Shown: in pieces, positions 28,014 through 37,646 of the stretch
Numbering within the stretch: the first letter of the stretch is position 1
How the letters are laid out: every line of letters begins with the position of its first letter
Source of the DNA: Proteus vulgaris
GTDB taxonomy: Bacteria; Pseudomonadota; Gammaproteobacteria; Enterobacterales; Enterobacteriaceae
Direction of reading: 5' to 3'
Length of the DNA: 64,000 bases
Assembly (NCBI RefSeq): GCF_023100685.1
Contig: NZ_CP090064.1
Span: 3,782,001-3,846,000, forward strand
The notes under the pieces: generated by a model
Told to the model about the DNA's origin: nothing
Database searches by the model: none
Seen by the model: only the letters and a program-made list of their open reading frames with translations
Position numbers and translations under genes: made by a program

Positions 28014-28031
28014 CTGATAAAGTATTATCAG
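28014..28031 (-). promoter_or_regulatory. inverted repeat over the parA leader
   Basis: CTGATAA-AGTA-TTATCAG is a perfect 7-bp inverted repeat that touches the parA ribosome site. It could be an operator for self-repression or an RNA hairpin limiting translation. Confidence 0.4.
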
Positions 28032-28063
28032 TGACAGATGCCAAATATATTTTTCTCATAACT

Positions 28064-28110
28064 GATTGAAAATCCCCGTGTCCTTGGTTCGATTCCGAGT
28101 TCGGGCACCA
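28064..28110 (+). other. ICE attachment site: 3' end of tRNA-Phe
   Basis: The 47 bp correspond to the 3' part of enterobacterial tRNA-Phe, from the anticodon arm (GATTGAAAATCCCC, GAA anticodon) through the T arm (GGTTCGATTCC) to the CCA end. The 5' half of the tRNA is absent; ICE sequence precedes it. This is the pattern left when an ICE integrates into the 3' end of a tRNA gene, with the intact tRNA at the other end (outside the window). It marks the ICE/chromosome boundary. The fragment is not a working tRNA. Confidence 0.9.
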
Positions 28111-28117
28111 TCTTTAG

Positions 28118-28144
28118 AAAAACCAGCCTTAGGGCTGGTTTTTT
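28118..28144 (+). terminator. tRNA-Phe terminator, displaced with the att site
   Basis: The stem AACCAGCC/GGCTGGTT with a short loop is followed by TTTT. It lies 10 bp after the CCA end, exactly where the terminator of the original tRNA-Phe gene belongs. Confidence 0.85.
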
Positions 28145-28716
28145 GCTTTCATAGACTAAACTAATTGTTATTCTTACTAAATATCACTTCTCTTTTCTAC
28201 CTACCTCATTCCTATCTATTAGAAAGTAGATCAAAATAAATACAACACTATTAGTAATATGCTAGTTCAGATATATTTGTATCATATGAGGATCAGGAAG
28301 ATAGATTATGAAAAATGGAATTGAAGGCTTAATGTTAAAAAAATGGCATTTTTAATTGCCATCGCTATCGTTCTTTTCTCTTCCACACCAATATTAAGAT
28401 ATAAATCTTTGTATTTATAAAAAACACAAAGGAAAATAATTAGCTACCATTATTATCTCTTAAATATCATAGGTTGAACACGTTGAGTGTTTATTAATCA
28501 CCTCATTAAAAGAGTGAAATACGACTGACTCATCGATAACTAAAAGCATAATTGAAAACGATAGAGCAACTCCTACATAAACCAAACATCTAAGTATTTT
28601 CTTATATCCTAATAATTCAAATATTCCTTCATACTCTTTTCTTACAAAGCCTTTATAATTTGGAACATGATAAAAATAGAACTACCTCATCGGTATAACT
28701 TCAAGGATCAACAAAA
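28145..28716. other. chromosomal intergenic region with decayed small frames
   Basis: No solid gene. Two weak traces are present. A 25-codon hydrophobic frame on the plus strand (28343-28420, MAFLIAIAIVLFSS…) follows an A7 run that separates it from an upstream ATG frame, so it may be a frameshifted small membrane protein. A 70-codon open stretch on the minus strand (28460-28681) encodes one membrane segment but has no usable start. AGGAT at about 28703 is the ribosome site of the next gene. Confidence 0.4.
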
Positions 28717-29364
28717 ATGGAATTTCCCAAAGACCGAATTTATCACTCCTTTATTTGCGTACTTGCCTTTATAGGTTATTTTTTCTCATCTTTTAGTCTA
28801 TTACTGACTCCCTCTCCTGTTGCACTATTTCAATCACCTTATATCATCTCATTGATCAGTTTTTTTATTTATCTCCCCTACTGTCTAATTATTTGGTTTG
28901 CCTATCAAAAACATATTAAATTAATGCCGTTAGGTCGCCTTCAATGGAGTACACTAAAAGCCCCCTTTTTGGCCTTAGTGGGATTATATTTTATTAGTCT
29001 ATTTTTAGGCTCTGAAGATGATTCATGGGTTACAGAAATTGAATCCATTACAGGTTTTGCCTTCTTCTTATTTGCACTCTCAGTTATTTTTATTGCTCCA
29101 ATTACTGAAGAAGTCATTTTTAGAGGTTTTCTACTAAATGCGGGTATGTGGTATGGCAATATCGGAAAATGGATTGCCATTATTATCTCTTCACTTTTAT
29201 TTGCCGCTATGCATACTCAATATGAGTCAATGACTACGTTTATCCTTATTTTTGTTGTGGGTGTTGTGTTTTGCCAAATCAGAATAGGAACTCGTTCATT
29301 AATCGCACCGATAGTACTGCATGGAATGCACAACACTATTAGTGTCATTTTTTTAATGTTATAG
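28717..29364 (+). CDS. CPBP-family intramembrane metalloprotease
   Basis: This 215-residue protein has about six to seven membrane segments and the CPBP/Abi (CAAX-protease and bacteriocin-processing) motifs: EEVIFRG (EExxxR, around residue 131), AAMHTQ (FxxxH-like, around 165) and a final LHGMHN. These residues form the intramembrane active site of Rce1-type glutamate proteases. In bacteria such proteins process peptides or protect against bacteriocins; the substrate here is unknown. It is the first intact chromosomal gene beyond the ICE, and an AGGAT ribosome site precedes it. Confidence 0.88.
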   Translation: MEFPKDRIYHSFICVLAFIGYFFSSFSLLLTPSPVALFQSPYIISLISFFIYLPYCLIIWFAYQKHIKLMPLGRLQWSTLKAPFLALVGLYFISLFLGSEDDSWVTEIESITGFAFFLFALSVIFIAPITEEVIFRGFLLNAGMWYGNIGKWIAIIISSLLFAAMHTQYESMTTFILIFVVGVVFCQIRIGTRSLIAPIVLHGMHNTISVIFLML

Positions 29365-29669
29365 AGTTTTTATTTAATAAATTTCTATTTTTTATAACAA
29401 AACACTTATTCAGTTAATAAGAAATGATATGTAATAGATAAAAATATTTTTATTATTACTTTAGAGAATGATCTGATTTTATACGCAATAATACCGAATA
29501 TTATTCATCATTATCTAAATAAGTTATATTAACTTCCATAAAAAAATAAAATGAAAAAATAAATATAGAATGTGATTATAACTACATGCTTTTTCAGCGT
29601 ATTAAAGTATGATAAGAGATATTAATATGACAAGGATATTACCTTCTTCTTAAATTAAGAGAACTCTTT
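29365..29669. promoter_or_regulatory. intergenic region upstream of yqiJ
   Basis: This 305-bp, very AT-rich non-coding region probably contains the promoter of the yqiJ-yqiK transcript. I see no distinct operator or terminator in it. Confidence 0.35.
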
Positions 29670-30299
29670 ATGAATTTGTTTTTCCAAAATAGCCTAGCTT
29701 TTCCTAGCATTATTTTTAGTGCATTACTTATTATTATCTCTTTTTATTGGCTTTGTGCTGCTTTTGGATTATTAGATATTGATTTATTTAATATTGATAG
29801 TGAATTGGATGTTGATGCAACAGGTTTCGCAGGTTGGTTAACAAAATTAGGATTAGCCGGTATCCCAGTTACGATTATTGTAACCTTTTTTACCCTTATT
29901 GCCTGGTTTATCAGTTACTTTACTAACTATTGGATTATCAGCGCTATTGAAACCAATTTTATTCATTATTTAGTTGGCTTTGTTGCTTTAATCATTATCT
30001 CTTTTATTTCTCTTAATCTTACTGCGGTATGTTTAAAACCTATTCGCAAAAAACTCATGTCGCGTAATAAGCCTAAATCAGTACACCAATTAATAGGTAA
30101 ATTAGCCATAGTACGATCAGCGAATGTAGCGGAAAACAAAGGTGAAGCCGTTTTAGAGGATGGAGGTGCAGGTTTAATTTTACAAGTTAGAGCACCAGAA
30201 CAAGAAAATATTAAACGAGGAGACAACGTTATTATTATTAGCTATGACGCGTCTACTCACAGTTATCAAGTCGTAACGGAAGATGAATTTCATCGCTGA
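29670..30299 (+). CDS. yqiJ: YqiJ-like inner-membrane protein with OB-fold tail
   Basis: This 209-residue protein has membrane segments around residues 12-35, 63-87 and 100-120, then a soluble C-terminal domain of about 80 residues (LIGKLAIVRSANV…GDNVIIISY) of the NfeD/YqiJ OB-fold kind. NfeD-like and flotillin proteins work together in membrane microdomains. It lies 87 bp upstream of a flotillin gene in the same direction, the E. coli yqiJ-yqiK arrangement. It has about the usual length. Confidence 0.88.
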   Translation: MNLFFQNSLAFPSIIFSALLIIISFYWLCAAFGLLDIDLFNIDSELDVDATGFAGWLTKLGLAGIPVTIIVTFFTLIAWFISYFTNYWIISAIETNFIHYLVGFVALIIISFISLNLTAVCLKPIRKKLMSRNKPKSVHQLIGKLAIVRSANVAENKGEAVLEDGGAGLILQVRAPEQENIKRGDNVIIISYDASTHSYQVVTEDEFHR

Positions 30300-30386
30300 T
30301 ATTCGCATTCGATGAAATGCAATTAAGTTAACAGACAAATACGATTAAAAAATGACGGCATCGTCTGAACCTATGGAGAAAAAAGT

Positions 30387-32582
30387 ATGGATTTGGCTTT
30401 CGTTATGCCTTTCTTAACTATTGTTGGCTTCGCAATTCTAATTATTTTAGGGTTATTTGGATTATTTAAAGCTTTTTATATTAAAGTGCCACAGGGTACA
30501 GCCTTAATTGTCAACGACATGAGCTCACAACCTAAAGTCCATTTTACAGGTGCTTTAGTTTATCCTGTTATCTACAAAAAAGAGTTTATGCGTATTTCTC
30601 TTTTAACGTTAGAGGTTGATCGTCGTGGTAAAGATGGTTTGATTTGCCAAGATAACTTACGTGCTGATATTACCGTTGCATTTTATTTACGTGTAAATGA
30701 AACCACTGAAGACGTATTAAAAGTCGCAAAAGCCATTGGTGTTGATAGAGCATCAGATCACCAAGCAGTCAGTACCCTATTTAGTGCTAAATTCTCAGAA
30801 GCATTAAAAACAGTAGGTAAACAGTTTGAACTGTCTAAACTTTTTGAAGATAGACAAAATTTCCGTGATCGCATTGTTGATGTCATCGGTAAAGATCTTA
30901 ATGGTTATGCATTAGAAGACGTTGCTATCGACTATTTAGAACAAACCCCGAAATCAGCACTTGATCCTAATAATATTTTTGACTCTGAAGGTATCCGTAA
31001 AATCACGGAAATTACCGCCATTCATAATATTGAAACCAACCAAAAAGAGCGCGACCAAGAACTTGCTATTCAAAAGAAAAACGTGGAAACCCGAGAAGCA
31101 AGTCTGGCCTTAGAACGCCAACAAGCCGATGCAGAAGCACGCCAAAAACGTGAAATCGATAATATTCGTGCTCGTGAAACATCTGAAACCTTGCGTGTAC
31201 AAGAAGAAGAGCGCTTAAAAGCAGAACAAGCCCGTATTCAAACGCAGCAAGAAATTGAAATTCGTGAAGAAAACCGCATGCGTGAAGTGGAAGTTGCACA
31301 ACAAAATCGTACTCGTGCAGTCACCATTGAACAAGAGCGAGTTAATCGTGCTCGTGAATTAGAAATTGTTGCTCGCGAACGCGAAGTTGAGTTGCAACGG
31401 ATTGAGAAAGAAAAAGCGTTAGAAGAAGAACGTAAAAACATCTCAAATGTTATCCGCGAACGCGTGGTTGTAGAAAAAACGGTAGCACAAGAAGAAGAGC
31501 GCATTAAAGAAGTCCGTGAAATATCTGAAGCGGATCGTATGAAACAAGTCACAATCATTAATGCACAAGCTGAAGCAGAAGAATCATTAGTGCGCCAAGT
31601 GAAAAAAGCAGAAGCAGATGAAGCCAGTGCAAAGCATAAAGCGGAAGAAATCAGTACGATGGCAAAAGCAGAACTCGAAGCCTCTGTTAAACAAGCAGAA
31701 GCCAAGAAACGCTTAGCAGAAGGTATTGAAGCAGAGCATGCTGCATTAGGTCTTGCCGAAGCACGAGTGCGTCAAGCCACAGCCGAGGCTGAAGAGAAAG
31801 AAGGTCTTGTACTGGCAAACATCACTGCTGAAAAACTATTAGCTGAAGCACGAGGCATGAAAGAAAAAGGCTTAACGGAAGCGCAAGTGATGGAGGCAAA
31901 AGCACAAGCCCAGCAACAACAAGGTCTTGCTGAAGCCAAGATTTTAGAAGAAAAACTTACTGCACAAGCGCGTGGTGAAGAACAACAAGCCAATGCAAAA
32001 GAGAAATTAGGTCTTGCTGATGCGAAAATTCTTGAAGAGAAACTCGCAGCACAAGCGCGTGGTGAAGGCCAATTAGGATCAGCACAAGCTGAAGTTATTC
32101 GCCAACGCTTGAAAGCAGAAGCCGATGGTTTAACAGATAAATTCAAATCTATGGATCACCTTAGCGATACGGCTCGTTCACATGAAGAGTTCCGTATGCA
32201 ACTTGAAAAACAATTTGAACAGGCTATGGCGTCTATCGAAGCCAACAAAGAAATTGCACGCGAACAAGCCGATGTATTGGCCGCTGCACTGAGCAAAACC
32301 AATATTGAAATTGTAGGCGGTGATGGCAGCTTCTTTAACACCTTCTCTAAAGCATTAAGCTTAGGTAAAGCGGTAGATGGTTTTATGGATAAAAGCAGTT
32401 TTGCCAAAGAGAACGTTGAAAAACTGATTAACCGTACTCAACAAGATAAAAAGCTCGATATCGCTTCTTTATTAAAAAATCCTGAAGTTCAAGATTTAAT
32501 TAATGGATTTATGGCAACAAAAGGTGCCAGTCAGCTGATTAAAGATGTGACAACTAAATCAGACTCCTCTAAAGAAGAATAA
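30387..32582 (+). CDS. yqiK: flotillin-family protein YqiK
   Basis: This 731-residue protein has an N-terminal membrane segment (about residues 8-32), an SPFH/PHB domain (about 35-215) and a very long Glu/Ala/Arg/Gln-rich coiled coil (about 220-590) with near-repeats such as LGLADAKILEEKL and AQARGE. The C-terminal tail (600-731) carries an NIEIVGGDGSFF segment as in other flotillins. It is longer than E. coli YqiK (about 550 residues as I recall), the extension being mostly coiled coil. It is expected to form membrane-attached oligomers with YqiJ. GGAG precedes the start, and a hairpin separates it from the giant ATPase gene. Confidence 0.9.
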   Translation: MDLAFVMPFLTIVGFAILIILGLFGLFKAFYIKVPQGTALIVNDMSSQPKVHFTGALVYPVIYKKEFMRISLLTLEVDRRGKDGLICQDNLRADITVAFYLRVNETTEDVLKVAKAIGVDRASDHQAVSTLFSAKFSEALKTVGKQFELSKLFEDRQNFRDRIVDVIGKDLNGYALEDVAIDYLEQTPKSALDPNNIFDSEGIRKITEITAIHNIETNQKERDQELAIQKKNVETREASLALERQQADAEARQKREIDNIRARETSETLRVQEEERLKAEQARIQTQQEIEIREENRMREVEVAQQNRTRAVTIEQERVNRARELEIVAREREVELQRIEKEKALEEERKNISNVIRERVVVEKTVAQEEERIKEVREISEADRMKQVTIINAQAEAEESLVRQVKKAEADEASAKHKAEEISTMAKAELEASVKQAEAKKRLAEGIEAEHAALGLAEARVRQATAEAEEKEGLVLANITAEKLLAEARGMKEKGLTEAQVMEAKAQAQQQQGLAEAKILEEKLTAQARGEEQQANAKEKLGLADAKILEEKLAAQARGEGQLGSAQAEVIRQRLKAEADGLTDKFKSMDHLSDTARSHEEFRMQLEKQFEQAMASIEANKEIAREQADVLAAALSKTNIEIVGGDGSFFNTFSKALSLGKAVDGFMDKSSFAKENVEKLINRTQQDKKLDIASLLKNPEVQDLINGFMATKGASQLIKDVTTKSDSSKEE

Positions 32583-32601
32583 TGCTATTTAGGAGGCGAA
32601 A

Positions 32602-32627
32602 GGCATAGAGACATCTCTATGTCTTTT
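32602..32627 (+). terminator. hairpin with T-tract between yqiK and the ATPase gene
   Basis: A 10-bp stem (GGCATAGAGA / TCTCTATGTC) with a 2-base loop is followed by TTTTATCTTG. It could terminate or attenuate transcription into the downstream ATPase gene, which begins 41 bp later. Confidence 0.6.
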
Positions 32628-32668
32628 ATCTTGTTTTTATCGTTTAAGCCAAGGAAATCCGTTATACC

Positions 32669-35600
32669 ATGTCTGAAATTCTGGATACGAATCGCGAGCA
32701 GGAAATACTCGATAGCGCCGTTGCACAAGGTGGCGCGTATGAAATCTTACGCAAACGCCTCACTGAGCAAGGCCAACAACTTCATCAAAAAGCCACTGAG
32801 TTAAATCAACATCGCTTAGATGAATTTGGTCAAAGCCAAATGGATATTATTGGCCGTATCCGTATTCGTACTGAAAATAACTGCCAAGCCAGAGATATTG
32901 TTCGTGTTGGTGAATGGCTACTGTTTGGTTATAACGTTTTCCTTGGATTAAAACGTGAAATTCATCTTGAAGATGTCTTTTCACTTTATTGTTTAACTGA
33001 AAGCGAGGGAGAGTTTGACGTTGAGGCAGTCCCTTATGAAGAGACTTTTTTAAACGATAATCGTTTTATTCAGGATTTTACTGAGCTTTATACTTATTAC
33101 AAAAATACGCAATTACTACAACTTGTTGAGCGTGATGGGAAACTGCTTGCCAGTTTTCAAATTGGTGCGCGAATTACTGATGTGCGTGTTTTCCGCTGGG
33201 CTATCTCAAGTGATAAAAAGCGTATCGACTATATTGATAATCGTGGTGAACGCGATATTGCCCTCCCTCCTGCTTACGATTTCGAATGGACAAAAACCCA
33301 ACGTGAAGATACGGTTAATGGCCGTTTTCCCCATATCAATATTCTTGATACCGTTTTTGTCGAAACGACTGGTGGTGATCTAACCGTTAAATGTGAAAAT
33401 AATACCGAAGATGGTTTAGGGATTTATCGTGAAGCCGTCTTAGATAAAAACCAATCTCTCGATGATGCACAAATTGAATATGCTCAAACAGGCAGTTTAA
33501 TTCTGTTAAAAATCTTACCGTATCGCGAAGAAAACTGGCGTTATTTGGTCTACAACATTTTGACGCAAACTGTACAACGCATTGATGCAATTGGACAAGC
33601 TTGTGTTCAATTACCTGAAGATCACGGCATTATTTTCCCGGGTGGCTATTACCTGCAAAATGGCGAATATAAAACCTTTGATCAACCAATGGAAGGAATG
33701 TATTTCCGCCGTCTACGCCGTTCGCCTAATGGCGAAGATGTGTTATATGTTTTCTACTCTCCTTCACAAGGTCGCCTTGCGCTTTTCAATTACAATATGA
33801 TTGAGCGTAAACTTGCTGTGCCGTTAGTTGGTCATGGCTATGCGATGCTTGAAGATGGGAAAATGGTGCTGTTTGAAGGTGAAGGCGAAGAAGCCACGCG
33901 TGTTCATCCTATGCAAGTTTGGCAAACTCCCTTCTATTCTGAAGAATTTGCCGATAAACAACCGCCTCGTAATGGTTTTTATGGCCGTATTGGTAATGCT
34001 GATTTAGTACGAGGTATTTCTGAAATTTTGCATGTTGCAAAAGAAATTGAAGGTAATCAAATCTCTATTGCTCGTTATGAGCAACTCAGCTTACAACCTA
34101 AAAACTTATTAGATCTCTATTATTGGTTTAATGATGAACACTGTTTAGGAATTGGTAAATTATTAAAAGATATCGCTCAAACCAGTGAATTAGTACTTGA
34201 TGAATATGAAAAAGTGGAAAGTATTCGTCAACAATCTGCGAAATCAATGCTTGAAGCGGTTAATCGCCAAAAATCACTACTGGCCTTAACACTCCCCGAT
34301 AGTTGGACTGATATTCAACAATTTGTTGATAGCTTGAATTTATTAAATGCCCATCGAGGGCATCTGATTTCATTGCGTGAATTCCGTTATATGGATTTAA
34401 CCAAGCTTAGCGCCATGGAAACAGAAATTACCGAAACACAGCAGCGTGTTTCACAAGCAACCGCACTTTTCCTTGCCAGTGATAAAGCATTACAACCATT
34501 CAAAGCTCAACTTGTTACCTTTGAAAACCTCATTGAAAAAGCCCAGAACAGCGCACAACTAGATGCACCAATGAATGACATGGAAAAAATGTCTGCTGAT
34601 TTGGATATGCTTTCTAACTTAATGGCATCTTTGACGTTCCAAGACGTTACCCAACAAACGCATATTATTGATGCAATCTCACAAATCTATGCTCAGCTCA
34701 ATCAATCTCGCGCTCGACTACAACAAAAACGCAAATCACAAAGTAGCGTCGAAAGCGTGGCACAATTTGGTGCTCAATTTCGCTTATTTAGCCAAGGGAT
34801 CACCAATGCTTTATCCCTTGCAACCGATCCTGAACGTTGTGACGATCAGCTTTCGCGTCTTTTAGTTCAATTAGAAGAGCTAGAAAGTCAGTTTAGCCAT
34901 CATGATGAATTTCTTGATGATATTATGGCTAAACGTGAAGAGTTAGTAGAAACTTTTGAGTCACACAAACAAGTGTTGCTTGATGATCGCCAACGTCGCT
35001 CACAAAGCCTATTAACCGCAGCCAATCGCTTACTGGAAAATCTGCAACGTCGAACATCTCGATTACAGTCACAAGATGAGTTAAATGCCTTTTTCGCATC
35101 AGATCCTTTATCACTAAAAACACGAGAGATCATTGAAAAATTAAGAGAAATCAATGATAACGTCAAAGCTGATGATATTGATGCACGCTTAAAATCCTCT
35201 CGCGACCAGGCTATTCGTATTCTGCGGGATAAAACTGATATTTTTGAAGACGGTGGCAATGTTATTAAATTAGGGCCTCGCCATCGCTTTAGCGTTAATA
35301 CGCAAGAACTTGATCTCACTATCTTACCTAAAGAAGATAAGCTTTGGTTATATCTGACAGGAACGGATTACCAAGAACCGATTGAAAATACAGAACTTGC
35401 TCAATTACAGCCTTATTGGAATGCCTCACTTGAATCTGAATCGGACACTGTTTATCGTGCAGAGTACCTTGCTTATTCCATTATTTATGCAGCGGCAAAA
35501 CGTCAAGATGGTCTTGATTACGAAACGCTAAAAGAAGCACTCACTCTTCCAGAAAAGCTGGAAAAACTCGTGCGTGATTTTGCAACCCCACGTTATAAAG

Positions 35601-37603
35601 AAGGCTATGAAAAAGGGATCCACGATCACGATGCGATCGCCATATTGAAAAAGCTGATCCCTATTGGCGAAAGTGCTGATCTTCTACGCTACAACCCAAC
35701 GGCACGCGCAATAGCTGCTCTCTTTTGGGAAACAAAACAAAATGAGCAATATCCCGCTTTATGGCCTGAACGCGCAAGAACCGCACTGAATATTCAGCAA
35801 TTATTCCATACTGACGATGCGTTAACCGATCTGCAAGCAGAAATCGAAGCAGATATACGCCTCTTCCTTCATGATAATCCGATTGAGTGCGAACACTATG
35901 TACCGATGCAGGCCTCTGAATATTTAAGTTTTGCGTTGGCGAGAACACCTATTGAATTAGTTTATAGCAAATATGCTAAAGAGTTAGTGATTGCATTACA
36001 AAGTCGATTAGAAGAAGCCCATATGTGGATAGACTTTAATCGTTCACAACAGAATTTAGGTACGCGATACGCACAGCGTTGGGCGCTGATCCAAAATTGG
36101 CTACAAGGGTTGTGCTCTCTGCCTGATTATGCCGAACTCTCACCTTATATTCCGGGTGCTATCGCTATCATTATATTAGATAAAGTCGCATCAGCTCGTT
36201 ATAGTGAAGCTGATTTATACTTCACTGTAACGGGTTTATTAGGCTCTCACTCCACCATTGAAAACCAAGCATTATCACTCAGTTTAGATGACTATTTCAG
36301 CCGAATGCGCGGGCAAAGAAAGAACTTTATTCCTGCATTCCGACAGTATCTCACACTGCGTCAAAAAATAGTCAGCGATGAACGTGAACGCTTAAAACTG
36401 CATGAATTTAAAGCCAAACCATTAAGCTCTTTTGTCCGTAATAAGCTGATTAACGATGTCTATTTACCGATTATTGGCGACAATATGGCAAAACAAATTG
36501 GTGCATTAGGCGAAGGTAAACGCACCGACTTAATGGGATTATTATTAATGATCTCCCCTCCGGGTTATGGCAAAACCACATTAATGGAATATGCAGCCGC
36601 ACGTTTAGGTCTTATTTTTATGAAGATCAATGGCCCTGCATTAGGACATAACGTGCTATCACTCGATCCCGAACAAGCGCCCAACGCAACAGCGAGACAA
36701 GAGCTTGAAAAACTCAACTTAGCATTAGAAATGGGTAATAACGTTATGCTGTATGTGGATGATATTCAGCATACTCACCCTGAATTCTTACAAAAGTTCA
36801 TTTCGCTCTGTGATGGAACAAGACGTATTGAAGGGGTATGGAAAGGAAAAACCAAAACCTATGATATGCGGGGTAAAAAATTCTGTGTCGTCATGGCAGG
36901 TAACCCTTACACCGAATCAGGTGAAGTCTTCCGTATTCCTGATATGTTGGCTAACCGAGCTGATATTTATAACTTAGGTGAAGTATTAGGTGGTATGGAC
37001 GATGCTTTTGCCCTGAGTTATATCGAAAATAGCTTAACGTCGAATGCGGTATTGGCACCGCTTGCACTACGTGATCTTAACGATCTCTATATTTTAGTTG
37101 ATAAGGCGATGGGGAAATCTGTCTCTACCAATACATTAAGTTATCCTTATTCTGATGCTGAAATTAATGAAATTGTAATGGTGCTTAAACACTTAATTAC
37201 GCTACGCAATGTCATTTTAAAAGTAAATCAGCAATATATCGCCAGTGCGGCACAATCAGATAAATATCGCACAGAGCCAGCATTCCGTTTGCAAGGTAGC
37301 TACCGCAATATGAATAAATTAAGTGAAAAAGTCTCTGCGGTAATGAATGATGAAGAGATTGAACGCTTACTCGACGATCATTATCTTGGCGAAGCACAAT
37401 TGCTGACAACTGGAGCCGAAGAAAATTTATTAAAACTCGCTGAATTACGTGGAAAACTAACTGAAAAAGACGCTATTCGTTGGCAACAAATCAAGAAAGA
37501 CTTTATGCGCAATAAAGCATTGGGTGGTGATAATGCCGATATTGGCGACCGCGTAGTATCACAGTTAGCCAATTTAGTGGAAAGTGTGCAAGGTCTACGT
37601 TAA
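32669..37603 (+). CDS. giant AAA ATPase, 'DNA repair ATPase' (DUF3686) type
   Basis: This 1644-residue protein has no membrane segment. The N-terminal half (about 1-480) looks like a beta-rich domain ('DNA repair ATPase' family, DUF3686). Residues about 490-860 are predicted coiled coil (QQRVSQATALF, QDELNAFF and similar). Near the C-terminus is an AAA core with Walker A SPPGYGKTT near 1297, Walker B VMLYVDDIQH near 1358 and an arginine-bearing segment DMLANRADIYNLG near 1430. Family members are often encoded next to yqiJ-yqiK-type flotillins, suggesting a membrane-linked function. The 'DNA repair' label is historical, and I know of no firm biochemical evidence for it. Ribosome site AAGGA about 13 bases upstream. 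Confidence 0.85.
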   Translation: MSEILDTNREQEILDSAVAQGGAYEILRKRLTEQGQQLHQKATELNQHRLDEFGQSQMDIIGRIRIRTENNCQARDIVRVGEWLLFGYNVFLGLKREIHLEDVFSLYCLTESEGEFDVEAVPYEETFLNDNRFIQDFTELYTYYKNTQLLQLVERDGKLLASFQIGARITDVRVFRWAISSDKKRIDYIDNRGERDIALPPAYDFEWTKTQREDTVNGRFPHINILDTVFVETTGGDLTVKCENNTEDGLGIYREAVLDKNQSLDDAQIEYAQTGSLILLKILPYREENWRYLVYNILTQTVQRIDAIGQACVQLPEDHGIIFPGGYYLQNGEYKTFDQPMEGMYFRRLRRSPNGEDVLYVFYSPSQGRLALFNYNMIERKLAVPLVGHGYAMLEDGKMVLFEGEGEEATRVHPMQVWQTPFYSEEFADKQPPRNGFYGRIGNADLVRGISEILHVAKEIEGNQISIARYEQLSLQPKNLLDLYYWFNDEHCLGIGKLLKDIAQTSELVLDEYEKVESIRQQSAKSMLEAVNRQKSLLALTLPDSWTDIQQFVDSLNLLNAHRGHLISLREFRYMDLTKLSAMETEITETQQRVSQATALFLASDKALQPFKAQLVTFENLIEKAQNSAQLDAPMNDMEKMSADLDMLSNLMASLTFQDVTQQTHIIDAISQIYAQLNQSRARLQQKRKSQSSVESVAQFGAQFRLFSQGITNALSLATDPERCDDQLSRLLVQLEELESQFSHHDEFLDDIMAKREELVETFESHKQVLLDDRQRRSQSLLTAANRLLENLQRRTSRLQSQDELNAFFASDPLSLKTREIIEKLREINDNVKADDIDARLKSSRDQAIRILRDKTDIFEDGGNVIKLGPRHRFSVNTQELDLTILPKEDKLWLYLTGTDYQEPIENTELAQLQPYWNASLESESDTVYRAEYLAYSIIYAAAKRQDGLDYETLKEALTLPEKLEKLVRDFATPRYKEGYEKGIHDHDAIAILKKLIPIGESADLLRYNPTARAIAALFWETKQNEQYPALWPERARTALNIQQLFHTDDALTDLQAEIEADIRLFLHDNPIECEHYVPMQASEYLSFALARTPIELVYSKYAKELVIALQSRLEEAHMWIDFNRSQQNLGTRYAQRWALIQNWLQGLCSLPDYAELSPYIPGAIAIIILDKVASARYSEADLYFTVTGLLGSHSTIENQALSLSLDDYFSRMRGQRKNFIPAFRQYLTLRQKIVSDERERLKLHEFKAKPLSSFVRNKLINDVYLPIIGDNMAKQIGALGEGKRTDLMGLLLMISPPGYGKTTLMEYAAARLGLIFMKINGPALGHNVLSLDPEQAPNATARQELEKLNLALEMGNNVMLYVDDIQHTHPEFLQKFISLCDGTRRIEGVWKGKTKTYDMRGKKFCVVMAGNPYTESGEVFRIPDMLANRADIYNLGEVLGGMDDAFALSYIENSLTSNAVLAPLALRDLNDLYILVDKAMGKSVSTNTLSYPYSDAEINEIVMVLKHLITLRNVILKVNQQYIASAAQSDKYRTEPAFRLQGSYRNMNKLSEKVSAVMNDEEIERLLDDHYLGEAQLLTTGAEENLLKLAELRGKLTEKDAIRWQQIKKDFMRNKALGGDNADIGDRVVSQLANLVESVQGLR

Positions 37604-37624
37604 AGATAGAAAATATTCATTTTC

Positions 37625-37646
37625 AGCCCACTAATTTTAGTGGGCT
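37625..37646 (+). terminator. hairpin after the giant ATPase gene
   Basis: A perfect 9-bp stem (AGCCCACTA / TAGTGGGCT) with a 4-base loop lies 21 bp after the stop. No T-tract follows, so it may be a weak terminator or an mRNA-stabilising stem. Confidence 0.5.

Noticed and set aside
28064-28110. A functional tRNA-Phe gene
   Set aside because: Only the 3' 47 bases are present. The acceptor 5' strand and D arm are replaced by ICE sequence, so it cannot fold as a tRNA.
31066-32407. Several long open frames on the minus strand opposite yqiK
   Set aside because: They mirror the repetitive Glu/Ala/Arg-rich coiled-coil coding of yqiK, give Ser/Ala-rich low-complexity translations and have no ribosome sites.
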